Shown piece after piece: positions 44,541 through 52,909 of a DNA stretch of 64,000 nt. Each line of letters starts with the position of its first letter. Position 1 is the first letter of the stretch. The translations under genes and the position numbers were made by a program. A model generated the notes under the pieces. The model made no database searches, was not told the origin of the DNA, and saw nothing but the letters and a program-made list of their open reading frames with translations. This DNA comes from Terasakiella sp. SH-1 (lineage in GTDB: Bacteria > Pseudomonadota > Alphaproteobacteria > Rhodospirillales > Terasakiellaceae), in NCBI RefSeq assembly GCF_004564135.1, contig NZ_CP038255.1, positions 3,273,501 through 3,337,500 on the forward strand, read 5' to 3'.

Positions 44541-44722
44541 GGACGTGTTCCTATATCATCTGCGTTTAGATCATCGAAATGCAAGTGATGATCTGTAAAA
44601 CTTCCGCACATGATGCCCAAATCGGGGCAAGGAAACGCGACCAAGAGACTTAACGATTAAGCCGAAGGGCACGTGCATTTATCGCACGCACGGAAAAATC
44701 TAAAAGCCCATCAGCCTTACTT

Positions 44723-44783
44723 GTCATCCTCGCGAAAGCGGGGATCTTTTGATCATAAAGATTCCCGATCTAAATCGAAAGAC
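44723..44783. repeat. REP-like palindromic repeat, copy 8 (degenerate right half)
   Basis: GTCATCCTCGCGAAAGCGGG, GATC, spacer, ATTCCCGATC, then TAAATCGAAAGAC: the right palindrome has decayed. It lies in the 330-bp gap between the helicase gene and the phasin terminator; I see nothing else in that gap. Confidence 0.8.
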
Positions 44784-44872
44784 GCTATATGTGAGATGCG
44801 CTCTAGGGCTGCTTATCTACTTTTTGGGCGGATTTGTCAAGAAAAGCTTTCGCAACTGCGAAAAGAGATAGG

Positions 44873-44913
44873 CAAAAAAAAGAGGCTGCGCTCAATGAAG
44901 AGCTGCAGCCTCT
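44873..44913 (-). terminator. Terminator of the phasin gene
   Basis: On the minus strand AGAGGCTGC...GCAGCCTCT forms a stem with a GAGC/GCTC inner extension and is followed by eight T. Confidence 0.88.
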
Positions 44914-44938
44914 AGAAAAAACCTTACAGGGGGAAGGT

Positions 44939-45460
44939 TTATTTTTTCAGCTTCAGAACTTGTTCTTTAACTTCGTCCAGAGACTCTGTGAAACGAGTGT
45001 GGATAGTTTCAAAAGCTTCAGTGTTGGATTTGCCAGCCATTTCAGCCAGTTCACGCATGTTGGACAGAGCTTTCTCAACAGCGTCTTTTACCAGATCAGT
45101 CTGTTGAGCAACTTTGTCTTGCGGCTCACCAGCAGTAGCCAGATCTTTAAAAGTAGACTGCATTTCTTCCATTGCTTGGCTCAGGATTTCAGCTTGACGC
45201 TTGAATACAGCCTGCATGCCTTCCAGAGCAACTTTGTTTGCTTGAGCCAAAGCTTCAACGTTTTTCTTTTGGCTTTCCAGAATGATGTTGCCATCAACGC
45301 CTGGGATTTTGTACTCAGAAAATGCTTTCTGGAAATCGCCCATGAATTTCTGCGGGTCGAATTCACCCATCAGTTTAGTCGGGTCAAAATCACCGAACAT
45401 TTTTGTTGCATCGAAAGAAAACGGGTTAGCAGAAGATGTGGATTTTTTAGCGTTAGCCAT
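44939..45460 (-). CDS. Phasin family protein
   Basis: A 173-residue phasin (Phasin_2 type), which coats polyhydroxyalkanoate granules. It is almost wholly alpha-helical with amphipathic segments; a Phe-Asp/Pro-rich N-terminus (NPFSFDATKMFGDFDPTKL) with short repeats FGDFDPTK / MGEFDPQK is followed by a long coiled-coil region (about 55-170) rich in Gln, Lys, Glu and Ala. GGAG nine bases before ATG 45460 supports this start over an in-frame one at 45505. No PHA synthase gene is in the window. A strong terminator follows, fitting high expression. Confidence 0.88.
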   Translation of the reverse strand: MANAKKSTSSANPFSFDATKMFGDFDPTKLMGEFDPQKFMGDFQKAFSEYKIPGVDGNIILESQKKNVEALAQANKVALEGMQAVFKRQAEILSQAMEEMQSTFKDLATAGEPQDKVAQQTDLVKDAVEKALSNMRELAEMAGKSNTEAFETIHTRFTESLDEVKEQVLKLKK

Positions 45461-45682
45461 AATAGTGAACTCCAAATAAAAGTAATAAGGTTTGCTGCAC
45501 TGCAAAATTTCTGAGGGGAATATGGTCTAAACACGTAAAAGTGTCAACTGGTTTTTTGTGCGGCGCACAAAATTTCACCTATCCCCCTATCCAAAAGGCA
45601 TAGAGAACAGCACTATCCCTTTGGTTTATTTGATAGTTTCAGAAAAAGAAAAATTTTATGACAATTCGCCTCAGGTAAGGGA

Positions 45683-46489
45683 TTACCCTGCCAGTTCCTT
45701 GGAACGTTGCGTCGCAGCAAGAACAGCGTCACACATTGGTGCAGCGATTCCATCTTCTCCCATCAAGACATTCAGGGCTGCTTCGGTTGTGCCCCCCGGC
45801 GATGTCACATTAATACGCAACTGTTCTGCCTCAGAAGAACTTTGACGCATCAACTCACCTGCCCCGGCTACTGTTGCACGTGCCAATTGGGTCGCCAGCT
45901 CTTCAGACAAGCCCGCTTTCACCCCGGCTTGGGTCAAACATTCGGTCATATAAAAGACATAGGCCGGACCGGACCCTGATACAGCTGTTACCGGGTCCAT
46001 CAACGCTTCCTCTTCAATCCAGGCAACTTCACCGATGGCTTCCAACAGGTCGCTACATTGTTCTTTGGCTCTGTCACTGACATTGCCATTGGCATAGGCA
46101 ACGCTGATGCCCCGACGTACAGCAGCAGGCGTATTGGGCATCACACGAATAATCGCAGCCTCAGCCCCAAAGAAACCTTCAAAATAAGAAACCGTTTTGC
46201 CCGCAGCAATGGAAACAAAGGTCGAAGCCGCGCTAAATCGTTTACAGGCTGTGGCAGCCCCATCCATGCCCTGAGGCTTCACGGCCAGAATCACAATATC
46301 AGCGGGAAAGCCCTCTTCAATATCAGTAATATCATCGACAACACGCACATCATGGGTATCGCGCAGGGACTGGGCATGTTCTGCACTTTGTTCAACAATG
46401 CGAATACTATCTTTCGGCACCCCCTGATCCAACCAGCCCTCAAGCATGGCACCGCCCATTTTACCGCATCCAATCAATACCAGTCCCAT
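45683..46489 (-). CDS. proC: Pyrroline-5-carboxylate reductase
   Basis: A 268-residue ProC, which makes proline from pyrroline-5-carboxylate with NAD(P)H. The N-terminal Rossmann motif LIGCGKMGGAML (about 4-15), AVKPQGMD and the C-terminal signature (SPGGTTEAALNVL, about 229-241) are clear. AGGAGA at eight bases lies inside the end of plsC; the gap is 4 bp, so it is the last gene of the ftsE-ftsX-ydcF-like-plsC-proC run. Confidence 0.97.
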   Translation of the reverse strand: MGLVLIGCGKMGGAMLEGWLDQGVPKDSIRIVEQSAEHAQSLRDTHDVRVVDDITDIEEGFPADIVILAVKPQGMDGAATACKRFSAASTFVSIAAGKTVSYFEGFFGAEAAIIRVMPNTPAAVRRGISVAYANGNVSDRAKEQCSDLLEAIGEVAWIEEEALMDPVTAVSGSGPAYVFYMTECLTQAGVKAGLSEELATQLARATVAGAGELMRQSSSEAEQLRINVTSPGGTTEAALNVLMGEDGIAAPMCDAVLAATQRSKELAG

Positions 46490-46493
46490 AAGC

Positions 46494-47219
46494 TTAGTCT
46501 CCTACTTTTTGGCCTTCGGCTTCCAGTTCCGAGGTTTTTGTTTCGATGGTTTCTTCCAGTTTGGCCATAAATTCGCGCCGCTTCAAGCCTGGATCAATCG
46601 GTGGCATGATTTCCATGATGATTTTACCCGGTTTTTTCAGGAAACTACGACGCCCCCAATAAAGACCGGAATTCAGCGCAACTGGAACAACAGGCAGTTT
46701 CATCTGGGTATAAATCGCAGCCACACCAGGGTGATAGGTTCCCGGCGTTCCCGGCGTAGAACGGGTCCCTTCGGGAAAGATGACGACATTGCGACCGTTA
46801 TCAAGTGCTGCTCTAACATCAGCCACCATTTGCTTTAACGCACTGGCCCCAGCCTTGCGATCCACCGCAATATGGCCGCTGCGTTTCACATACCAGCCAT
46901 AAAACGGGATATTAAGCAGCTCTTTCTTCAAAATATAAGCTGTTGAAATACGCAATAAAACAAACACTGCCGTATCCCAGGCAGACTGATGTTTACAGGC
47001 AATCACCGCCCCACTTTCCGGCAGATTTTCCAATCCGCGTATTTCATAATCAATCCCGGTGATATGACGCATACCCCACATGACATATCGGGTCCAGAAC
47101 TGGGAACCTTTGCGCATTTCCTGTGAGGAAAAGAGCATCAAAATCAACAGAATTAACGCAATAACGGCCGTGCCGCCAAAAAGATAAATGTTAAAAAGAA
47201 GAGAGCGGATAAATGTCAT
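46494..47219 (-). CDS. plsC: 1-acyl-sn-glycerol-3-phosphate acyltransferase
   Basis: A 241-residue membrane-associated acyltransferase that makes phosphatidic acid. An N-terminal membrane segment (about 8-28) is followed by the HX4D motif in CKHQSAWDTA (about 75-84), the EGTR motif in FPEGTRSTPG (about 147-156) and VPVALNSG. ATG 47219 overlaps the stop of the upstream ydcF-like gene in ATGA, so translation is coupled. Confidence 0.95.
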   Translation of the reverse strand: MTFIRSLLFNIYLFGGTAVIALILLILMLFSSQEMRKGSQFWTRYVMWGMRHITGIDYEIRGLENLPESGAVIACKHQSAWDTAVFVLLRISTAYILKKELLNIPFYGWYVKRSGHIAVDRKAGASALKQMVADVRAALDNGRNVVIFPEGTRSTPGTPGTYHPGVAAIYTQMKLPVVPVALNSGLYWGRRSFLKKPGKIIMEIMPPIDPGLKRREFMAKLEETIETKTSELEAEGQKVGD

Positions 47220-47848
47220 TTCAAAATCTCAATATCGGTCAGACGCGCCAGTTCCTGTCGTAACCAGACCAGCAGATACTTGTTATATTCACCAATAAGC
47301 AACCCTGCCGTACCCGGCCAGCGCCACCATTGGTCCACTTTTACATGTTCAGGAAAAACCGGATGGGCGATAATTTTCGTTTCCGGCAAAGAATAGGAAA
47401 ATTCCAGCAGGCTTCGCGGCATATGATAATTCGCCGTCACCAGCCTAAGGGACGTAAAGCCTGTTTTTGTCACCCACTGCAATGTTTCCTTGGCATTGCC
47501 ACGGGTATTATCGGCTTCATGCCCAATGTCGATACAACATTCCAGCTCGGCCGGGGCACGTTTGGATAAAGACAATAATTCTTCCAATTCCACCCCCCGA
47601 TAAACACCGGAAATCAGCAGTTTTTCAGCCCTTTTGTCCGAAAGCAGACTCAAGCCCGTGTTCAACCGATGGGTGCCCCCGGTTAACACCACAATGCCAT
47701 CGGTCTGCGTAAATCCATCGGCTACATGACGCGGCACCAGATTGGTAAAGGCAATAAAGCCCCCTGCCCAAACCAGACCTGCAACAAGTACAAGCAAGGA
47801 AAAAGGACCTAAAAGGCGACGTTTCTTTTGTTGTGCAAACCCCACCAT
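47216..47848 (-). CDS. YdcF/DUF218 family membrane protein
   Basis: A 210-residue DUF218 (YdcF-like, SanA/ElyC-type) protein. One N-terminal membrane segment (about 14-34) precedes the domain, with DGIVVLTGGTHRLNTGL (about 49-65), LISGVYRG and the signature DNTRGNAKETLQW (about 113-125), then LVTANYHMPRSLLEF. The family is linked to envelope polysaccharide and peptidoglycan homeostasis. It lies 9 bp after ftsX and overlaps plsC by 4 bp. Confidence 0.9.
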   Translation of the reverse strand: MVGFAQQKKRRLLGPFSLLVLVAGLVWAGGFIAFTNLVPRHVADGFTQTDGIVVLTGGTHRLNTGLSLLSDKRAEKLLISGVYRGVELEELLSLSKRAPAELECCIDIGHEADNTRGNAKETLQWVTKTGFTSLRLVTANYHMPRSLLEFSYSLPETKIIAHPVFPEHVKVDQWWRWPGTAGLLIGEYNKYLLVWLRQELARLTDIEILK

Positions 47849-47857
47849 CTTAAAACG

Positions 47858-48751
47858 TCACACCATTTGCTTTAAGGTGCGCAACACCGCAGAACGTGCC
47901 GTCAGATACCCCATAAACGCGGCCATCACCGGCAAGGAGCACACCACAATCCACTGAATAAGCGTGATATCAATTTGCGGCAGCAAGGCACTTTCAACCT
48001 GACGATAAAGATAGGCAAACCCGCCAAAGGTCGGCCCGGCCACTGCCAGCCCCAACAAGCCGCCCTTAAAGGCCAGATGCATGGAATGTTCGGCAAACTG
48101 GCGGGCAATATAACTGTCTTGTGCACCAATGAGATGAAGAACTTCAATCACCTCGTGATGAATCGCCAATCCCGTGCGAGTGACAAAAAAGATGGTCCCC
48201 ACAGTGGCAAAACAGATCAGCCCCAAAACAATATAGGCCCCCCAGGTCAAGGTTTGGCTCATCCGAATAAGACGGTCCAGCCAGATGCGGTGATCATCCA
48301 GTGTTGCCCCTGGTGCCACCTTGTTAAGCTGATTAATCAACTCCTGCGCATCCAGTGGCTTTGAAGAGCGCAAGGCCACATCAATTAAATGTGGCAAAGG
48401 CATATCCGCCAACGTTGCCCCGCTACCCAGCCAGGGTTCCAGCAATTCCAACACATGGTCTTTGGCAATCGGTTCTGCCATCACCACAGCCGGGTGGCCG
48501 CGCAAAATTTTCAGTGCTTCGGCAATCTGGGTCTGGTCTTGCTTGACACTGCGTGCCGGTGGGATTTGCACCGTCAGTGTATCACTGACACCACGTTCCC
48601 AGCGGTTGCTGACCGATTGCATAATCGAGGTCGCCACAACAGACAAAGCCGCAAGATACACCATAAACCCCACCAGCCACGGCAAAAAACGTGTACCGGG
48701 GTCTTTATCAAGGGGCAGGTCCTTATGGTGGTTTAAGGAAAGGAAATTCAT
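47858..48751 (-). CDS. ftsX: Cell division ABC transporter permease-like FtsX
   Basis: A 297-residue FtsX with four membrane segments: one near 24-46, then three at about 170-190, 220-245 and 262-285. The large extracytoplasmic loop (about 50-165) is characteristic. With FtsE it controls peptidoglycan hydrolases at the division site. ATG 48751 overlaps the ftsE stop by 4 bp (ATGA). The protein is divergent in sequence, as FtsX usually is, so the call depends partly on the ftsE neighbour. Confidence 0.94.
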   Translation of the reverse strand: MNFLSLNHHKDLPLDKDPGTRFLPWLVGFMVYLAALSVVATSIMQSVSNRWERGVSDTLTVQIPPARSVKQDQTQIAEALKILRGHPAVVMAEPIAKDHVLELLEPWLGSGATLADMPLPHLIDVALRSSKPLDAQELINQLNKVAPGATLDDHRIWLDRLIRMSQTLTWGAYIVLGLICFATVGTIFFVTRTGLAIHHEVIEVLHLIGAQDSYIARQFAEHSMHLAFKGGLLGLAVAGPTFGGFAYLYRQVESALLPQIDITLIQWIVVCSLPVMAAFMGYLTARSAVLRTLKQMV

Positions 48752-49476
48752 GAAATCTTTCCTTCCATACGGATACCACCAGCCCCACGCGCCGGGCGCA
48801 ACGGCCCCATCTGTTCAACCCGCCCACCATCAATACAAATGCGTGGATGACCAAACTGGCGCACCAGACCTTCGTTGTGGGTTGCCATCACAATAGTCGT
48901 GCCCAACTTGTTAAGTTCTTCCATCAAATGGAGCAAACGCACAGCAAGTTTATCATCCACATTCCCGGTGGGTTCATCGGCCAACAACAGGCGCGGGCGT
49001 TTGATGATGGCACGCGCCAAGGCCACACGTTGCTGTTGACCACCCGATAGAGTATTGGGCTTGGCCTCCATATGATTTTTCAGACCAACCCAGGCGAGCA
49101 ATTCTGTGACATGTTTTTTAATATCGCTTTCATGAACACCAGCCACCCGCATAGGCAAAGCAACATTATCAAAGGTGGACATATGGTCCAGCAGGCGAAA
49201 TTCCTGAAAGACAACACCGACCTGACGGCGCAGGGCTGGCAGTTTTTCACGTTGGATGGTGGCAATATCATTCCCAAAAAGCGAAATCAAACCACGGGTT
49301 GGACGATGGGCCAGATACATCATCTTCAACAACGAGGATTTACCGGCACCACTGGGACCTGTCAGAAAATGAAACGCGCCTTCTTCCAGTGTCAAAGACA
49401 CATCGCGCAGGACCTCGGGTCCCACGCCGTAGCGTAAACCAACATTTTCCAATTTTACGATAACCAAGCCAGCCAT
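48748..49476 (-). CDS. ftsE: Cell division ATP-binding protein FtsE
   Basis: A 242-residue ABC ATPase. Walker A GPSGAGKSS (about 39-47), signature LSGGQQQRVALARA (about 141-154), Walker B LLLADEPTGNVDD and the switch His in ATHNEGLV are present. The C-terminal extension after residue 220 is short and glycine-rich. It drives FtsX. It starts the minus-strand run ftsE-ftsX-ydcF-like-plsC-proC, divergent from the zinc-ribbon gene; a 12-bp palindrome TTTGAATTCAAA lies 12 bp upstream. Confidence 0.96.
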   Translation of the reverse strand: MAGLVIVKLENVGLRYGVGPEVLRDVSLTLEEGAFHFLTGPSGAGKSSLLKMMYLAHRPTRGLISLFGNDIATIQREKLPALRRQVGVVFQEFRLLDHMSTFDNVALPMRVAGVHESDIKKHVTELLAWVGLKNHMEAKPNTLSGGQQQRVALARAIIKRPRLLLADEPTGNVDDKLAVRLLHLMEELNKLGTTIVMATHNEGLVRQFGHPRICIDGGRVEQMGPLRPARGAGGIRMEGKIS

Positions 49477-49654
49477 CCTTTGATTTTGAATTCAAATGCC
49501 TTTTTACGCATTCTTTGTCGATTCGTTAAGACCTTATTCACACATATTATATTAAAGTGGATACTAACGAGATTTTTAGGTGTTGGGTAGTCTTGCCTCG
49601 TGTATAAGAAACGCCTATAAAGAATAAGGACTTAAGGTATTTGTTGGTGGCCTC

Positions 49655-50662
49655 ATGATTGTAAGTTGTCCAAGCTGTTCGGCGCATTATTCCGTCCCTC
49701 TCGCCGCATTAGGTGAAGAAGGGCGTACACTTCGTTGTGCAAAATGCGGCCATTCATGGGAACAACTCCCTTATGAAGATACGGTGCTGGAGCTGAACGA
49801 ACATGAAGAAACAGAGGCGCCGCCACCACCGCCGCCAGCCCCTAAACCCGTTGTCATCCCTGAACCCGAGCCGGAACCTGAGCCCGAGCCTATTTTTGAG
49901 CCGGAGCCAGAACCCGAGCCGGAACCGGAACCCATTTTTGATCCCGAACCGGAGCCCGAGCCGGAGCCCGAGCCACTGGCGGCCAGTGATCGTTTTGATG
50001 AAGAAGACATGCCTTCTGATGAAGAGCTGAATAACTTCTTCTCAGATACAGATGACATTCAACCTATGGAATCCATGGCAGAATCCATGTACACCAAGGA
50101 TGATATTCTGGACGATATGGATGACCCGGAACCAATTCCGGAAGTCTTCACCGCCCCGGTACGCCAAAAAGAGAAAAAGAAAAAAGGCGGTTTCTTCCGC
50201 TTCCTGCTGTGGCTGATTATTATCTGCTGTACCCTCATTGCCGGTCTCCATTTCGGGCGCCCTTATGTGATGCAATATGTCCCGCAGGCTGATCCTGTTT
50301 ACAAGATTTACGACCAGTATTTTGGTATGGCTCAGGAAATGATGGGTATGAAGCCGAAACTGTCTGACCTGATGGAAATCCGTGATGTCCATTCTTCGCG
50401 TCGCAAAGAAGGCGAAGATGATATTCTGATCATCGCAGGTGATGTAGGCAATATTTCCGAAGCCACCCAGATGATCCCGCAAATCCGTGTCTCTCTTTAC
50501 GATGCAACGGATCAGGAAGTTCAGTTTGTGGTCGTCAATACACAGGATAAGGAAGTGGCTGCGGGCGGAACAACACCGTTTGAAGCCTTGATTAAAAATC
50601 CGGTTTCATCGGCACGTCGCCTTGAAGTCACGTTCATGGAAGCCAAACCTGAAGCGAAATAA
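49655..50662 (+). CDS. Zinc-ribbon membrane protein with Glu-Pro repeats
   Basis: A 335-residue protein with an MJ0042-type zinc ribbon at the N-terminus (CPSC at 5-8, CAKC at 30-33, then GHSW). A low-complexity region of Glu-Pro dipeptides follows (about 68-110), then an acidic helical part, a basic KEKKKKG stretch, one membrane segment (about 182-200) and a C-terminal beta-rich domain of DUF3426 type (about 250-330). The protein probably spans the inner membrane with the zinc ribbon inside. Function is unknown. In alphaproteobacteria such genes often sit beside ftsE, as here. Confidence 0.88.
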   Translation: MIVSCPSCSAHYSVPLAALGEEGRTLRCAKCGHSWEQLPYEDTVLELNEHEETEAPPPPPPAPKPVVIPEPEPEPEPEPIFEPEPEPEPEPEPIFDPEPEPEPEPEPLAASDRFDEEDMPSDEELNNFFSDTDDIQPMESMAESMYTKDDILDDMDDPEPIPEVFTAPVRQKEKKKKGGFFRFLLWLIIICCTLIAGLHFGRPYVMQYVPQADPVYKIYDQYFGMAQEMMGMKPKLSDLMEIRDVHSSRRKEGEDDILIIAGDVGNISEATQMIPQIRVSLYDATDQEVQFVVVNTQDKEVAAGGTTPFEALIKNPVSSARRLEVTFMEAKPEAK

Positions 50663-50693
50663 TAGCCGCTTCAGGAAACGGTCCGAAAAGACG

Positions 50694-50918
50694 TTACACT
50701 AAAATATTAAGGTAATAACCGCGCGGAACATCATCGCGCAAAGGCTCACCAGAAGCCAGTAAGCGGCGCAACCGTTCCAGTGCACCACGAATATCGGGTC
50801 CGTCACGACGGCCAACCTTGGCGATACGAACCCGTTCCTCACGGTCTGCACCGTAAGAGCCACGATCCCCGACGACGGGCTGGGTCGTTGACCCGGATAT
50901 GCGAATATTTGACGACAT
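50694..50918 (-). CDS. Small conserved-looking hypothetical protein
   Basis: A 74-residue protein with a polar, Ser/Gly/Arg-rich N-terminus and a C-terminal helix RGALERLRRLLASGEPLR followed by DDVPRGYYLNILV. I do not recognise a named family. The DVPRGYYLNILV ending looks constrained, but I cannot confirm homologues. The start is uncertain: ATG 50918 or an in-frame ATG at 50945; neither has a good ribosome site. It converges with the zinc-ribbon gene. Confidence 0.55.
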   Translation of the reverse strand: MSSNIRISGSTTQPVVGDRGSYGADREERVRIAKVGRRDGPDIRGALERLRRLLASGEPLRDDVPRGYYLNILV

Positions 50919-51028
50919 GCCAAAGATTTTAGGCCATGCCTGCACAAAGATAAAGTTTTTTCATTGACCCGACTACAGGTTCATAGTTTAGACATCCTGC
51001 TCCCTGTAGCGAAAAGGAGCATAAATCC

Positions 51029-51421
51029 ATGGAAAAAGACTATATCGAGAACTTCGCCAAACGAGCCATCTCTCCGGAAGACTTCGATCATAAAGGCCAC
51101 CTTTATATGGCCTGGGTTCATTTAAAATGGTTTCCTTTCCAAGACGCAAACCAGAAAATCTGTACCGGCATCCACGATCTGGCGACCCAATTTGGTGCCC
51201 CTGAGAAATATCACCGTACCTTGAGCGAAGCCTTTGTCCGTATTGTACAGTCCCGCCTGAATGAAGAGACGAAGACGTGTTTTGAATGCTTCGTCAAAGA
51301 AAACAGGGATTTAATAGAAGATTCAAAATCCGTTCTTGCCCAATATTATTCCCACAGCCGACTCTATAGCGCTGAAGCCAAATCAAGCTGGGTCCAACCA
51401 GATCTACAGGACATCACATGA
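51029..51421 (+). CDS. Hypothetical protein coupled to a MerR regulator
   Basis: A 130-residue soluble protein. Conserved-looking motifs are DFDHKGHLYMAWVHL (about 18-32) and PEKYHRTLSEAFVRIV (about 60-75), with paired His residues that could bind a ligand or metal; the function is not known to me. AAAAGGAGCATAAATCC is a strong ribosome site before ATG 51029. Its stop overlaps the start of the MerR gene by 4 bp, so the two products are made together and are probably functionally linked. Confidence 0.78.
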   Translation: MEKDYIENFAKRAISPEDFDHKGHLYMAWVHLKWFPFQDANQKICTGIHDLATQFGAPEKYHRTLSEAFVRIVQSRLNEETKTCFECFVKENRDLIEDSKSVLAQYYSHSRLYSAEAKSSWVQPDLQDIT

Positions 51422-51951
51422 AAACAATTTCACAATTTGCCCGCCAATTTGGATTATCGCGCTCTACGTTGCTGTATTATGAGCGCATTGACCTGTTAAA
51501 ACCCGCAAGCCTAAACGCCAAAGGCTATCGTCTCTATGGTGACGAACAAATCCGACAGATGGAAAAGATCAGTCTTTATCGACAAGCGGGCCTTTCTCTG
51601 GAGGCCATTCAAAGCCTCTTGAAAGACGACCAGCAAAGTCAGTTACGTGACTGCATTGAAACCCAACTTGCCACCCTTAACAAACAAATTGCCGCACTTT
51701 ATGCCCAACAAAAAGTCCTGCTTGGTCTTTTAGATGCTAAAAAACGCCAAGAATTAAGGACATGTCATGTCAATGTTGCCCAATGGGTCGCCATGCTGGA
51801 AGAAATTGGTATCGACGCTAACGGACAGGATCAATGGCATCAGGTGTTTGAACGCGATGCACCCCAAGCCCACGAACAATTCCTCTATTCTCTAGGGCTG
51901 GATGAAACCGAAGTCCAATCCATCCGCAAACAAGCCAAAAAAAACGATTAA
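51418..51951 (+). CDS. MerR-family transcriptional regulator
   Basis: A 177-residue MerR-type regulator. The N-terminal winged HTH (1-70) has FARQFGLSRSTLLYYERIDLL in family pattern and GYRLYGDEQIRQMEKI. A dimerisation coiled coil (about 75-115) and a short C-terminal domain follow. One Cys in the coiled coil (DCIE) and one later (RTCHVN) are not arranged like metal-sensing MerR proteins. The usual MerR target promoter with a long spacer was not identified. Confidence 0.9.
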   Translation: MKTISQFARQFGLSRSTLLYYERIDLLKPASLNAKGYRLYGDEQIRQMEKISLYRQAGLSLEAIQSLLKDDQQSQLRDCIETQLATLNKQIAALYAQQKVLLGLLDAKKRQELRTCHVNVAQWVAMLEEIGIDANGQDQWHQVFERDAPQAHEQFLYSLGLDETEVQSIRKQAKKND

Positions 51952-51953
51952 GG

Positions 51954-52499
51954 TCAGCTCATCTTGTAGAAATCGGATGTTTTGGTGATCGCAGGGACCA
52001 CATCATGACCACGGACCTCATCAAAACGTTCCAATGTCCATTTCACAGAGGGAAAAGCCAGTTCTTCCCACGGAATATCCTCCCAATGAAACAGGTTAAC
52101 TTCAAGGCTTTCACTACCTGCCTGAAAATCAGCGGAACGCATCTGGGCGCGATGCATAATCATCACATGGCCGACACTGGGGACTTCATAGACACCAATG
52201 ATATCTTTGATATCAACATGTACCCCAGCCTCTTCATAAGCCTCACGGGCCGCAGCCTGAGCAACGGTTTCATTGAGTTCCATAAACCCCGCCGGGAACG
52301 TCCACTTCCCAATGGAAGGGGCAATCGCGCGGCGACACAGCAGAAACTGATCTTCCCACGTACAGACCGCCCCCACGACAATCTTGGGGTTCTGATAGTC
52401 AATAAAGCCACAATCAGGGCAGACAAGCCGTTCGCGGTCATCGCCTTCGGGAACTTTTTTGACAGTTGGGCCGTTAAATCTTTGATCAGACATGGACAC
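51954..52499 (-). CDS. NUDIX hydrolase with zinc-ribbon-like N-terminus
   Basis: A 181-residue Nudix hydrolase. A short N-terminal zinc-ribbon-like segment (LVCPDCGFIDYQNP) with only one CxxC is followed by the Nudix box GFMELNETVAQAAAREAYEE (20 residues). It probably cleaves a nucleoside diphosphate derivative. The start is uncertain: GTG 52499 has AGGG six bases upstream; ATG 52493 is two codons later. It is convergent with the MerR gene (2-bp gap). The second structured TA element begins 35 bp before its start. Confidence 0.9.
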   Translation of the reverse strand: MSMSDQRFNGPTVKKVPEGDDRERLVCPDCGFIDYQNPKIVVGAVCTWEDQFLLCRRAIAPSIGKWTFPAGFMELNETVAQAAAREAYEEAGVHVDIKDIIGVYEVPSVGHVMIMHRAQMRSADFQAGSESLEVNLFHWEDIPWEELAFPSVKWTLERFDEVRGHDVVPAITKTSDFYKMS

Positions 52500-52533
52500 A
52501 GTTTGCCCTGTCACGCTCAAATAGGCAAGACTG

Positions 52534-52799
52534 TACAGCCCTTTTCTCTAAATCTGACCCGCTTTCACGTTTATCTCAAATAATGTGGGTAGAAACCTTG
52601 CATACAGCGGTGTTATTCACCGCAAATGGAAGGTGCCGCCCTCCACATTATTTGAGATAAACGCCTCTGGTGGACCTTATCTGTACTTGTGTCGCGTCAA
52701 TTTGCTTAATCGATGCCCCGCATCGCTTTGCACAATTTTCCTAACTCAAGAAAAGATAAGGCTCCATGAAACGGGTCAGATTTAGAGAAAAGGGCTGTA
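52534..52799 (+). mobile_element. Three-way-junction TA element, family 1 copy B
   Basis: The same length (266 bp) as copy A at 14253-14518, with 15 substitutions and no indels. The 28-bp terminal inverted repeat is perfect here. Arm A is 52569-52588 with 52643-52662 (perfect), tip hairpin 52607-52623; arm B is 52674-52689 with 52747-52762, with two mispairs. Relative to copy A two substitutions are paired: offset 6 T to C with its partner A to G, and an arm A C-G to T-A change. The ends are TA. It lies between divergent NUDIX and flavin reductase genes, 110 bp before the latter. Confidence 0.86.
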
Positions 52800-52909
52800 A
52801 GCAAACTCTCGCTTTTTTATAAGCGATAAGTCCTTGCAAATACATATGAAGTTAGACAACACTACGTTTGAAGTTACCCCCATGATTTTGACCAAGAGAA
52901 ATTTTTTTT

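Noticed and set aside
49488-49499. TTTGAATTCAAA palindrome before ftsE as an operator
   Set aside because: A 12-bp AT-rich palindrome is expected fairly often by chance, and there is no second copy nearby.
14253-52799. Integron attC sites or a known riboswitch class for the 266-bp elements
   Set aside because: The ends do not match attC core sites, there is no integrase, and the same sequence precedes unrelated genes, which does not fit a metabolite riboswitch. The fold matches no class that I can name.
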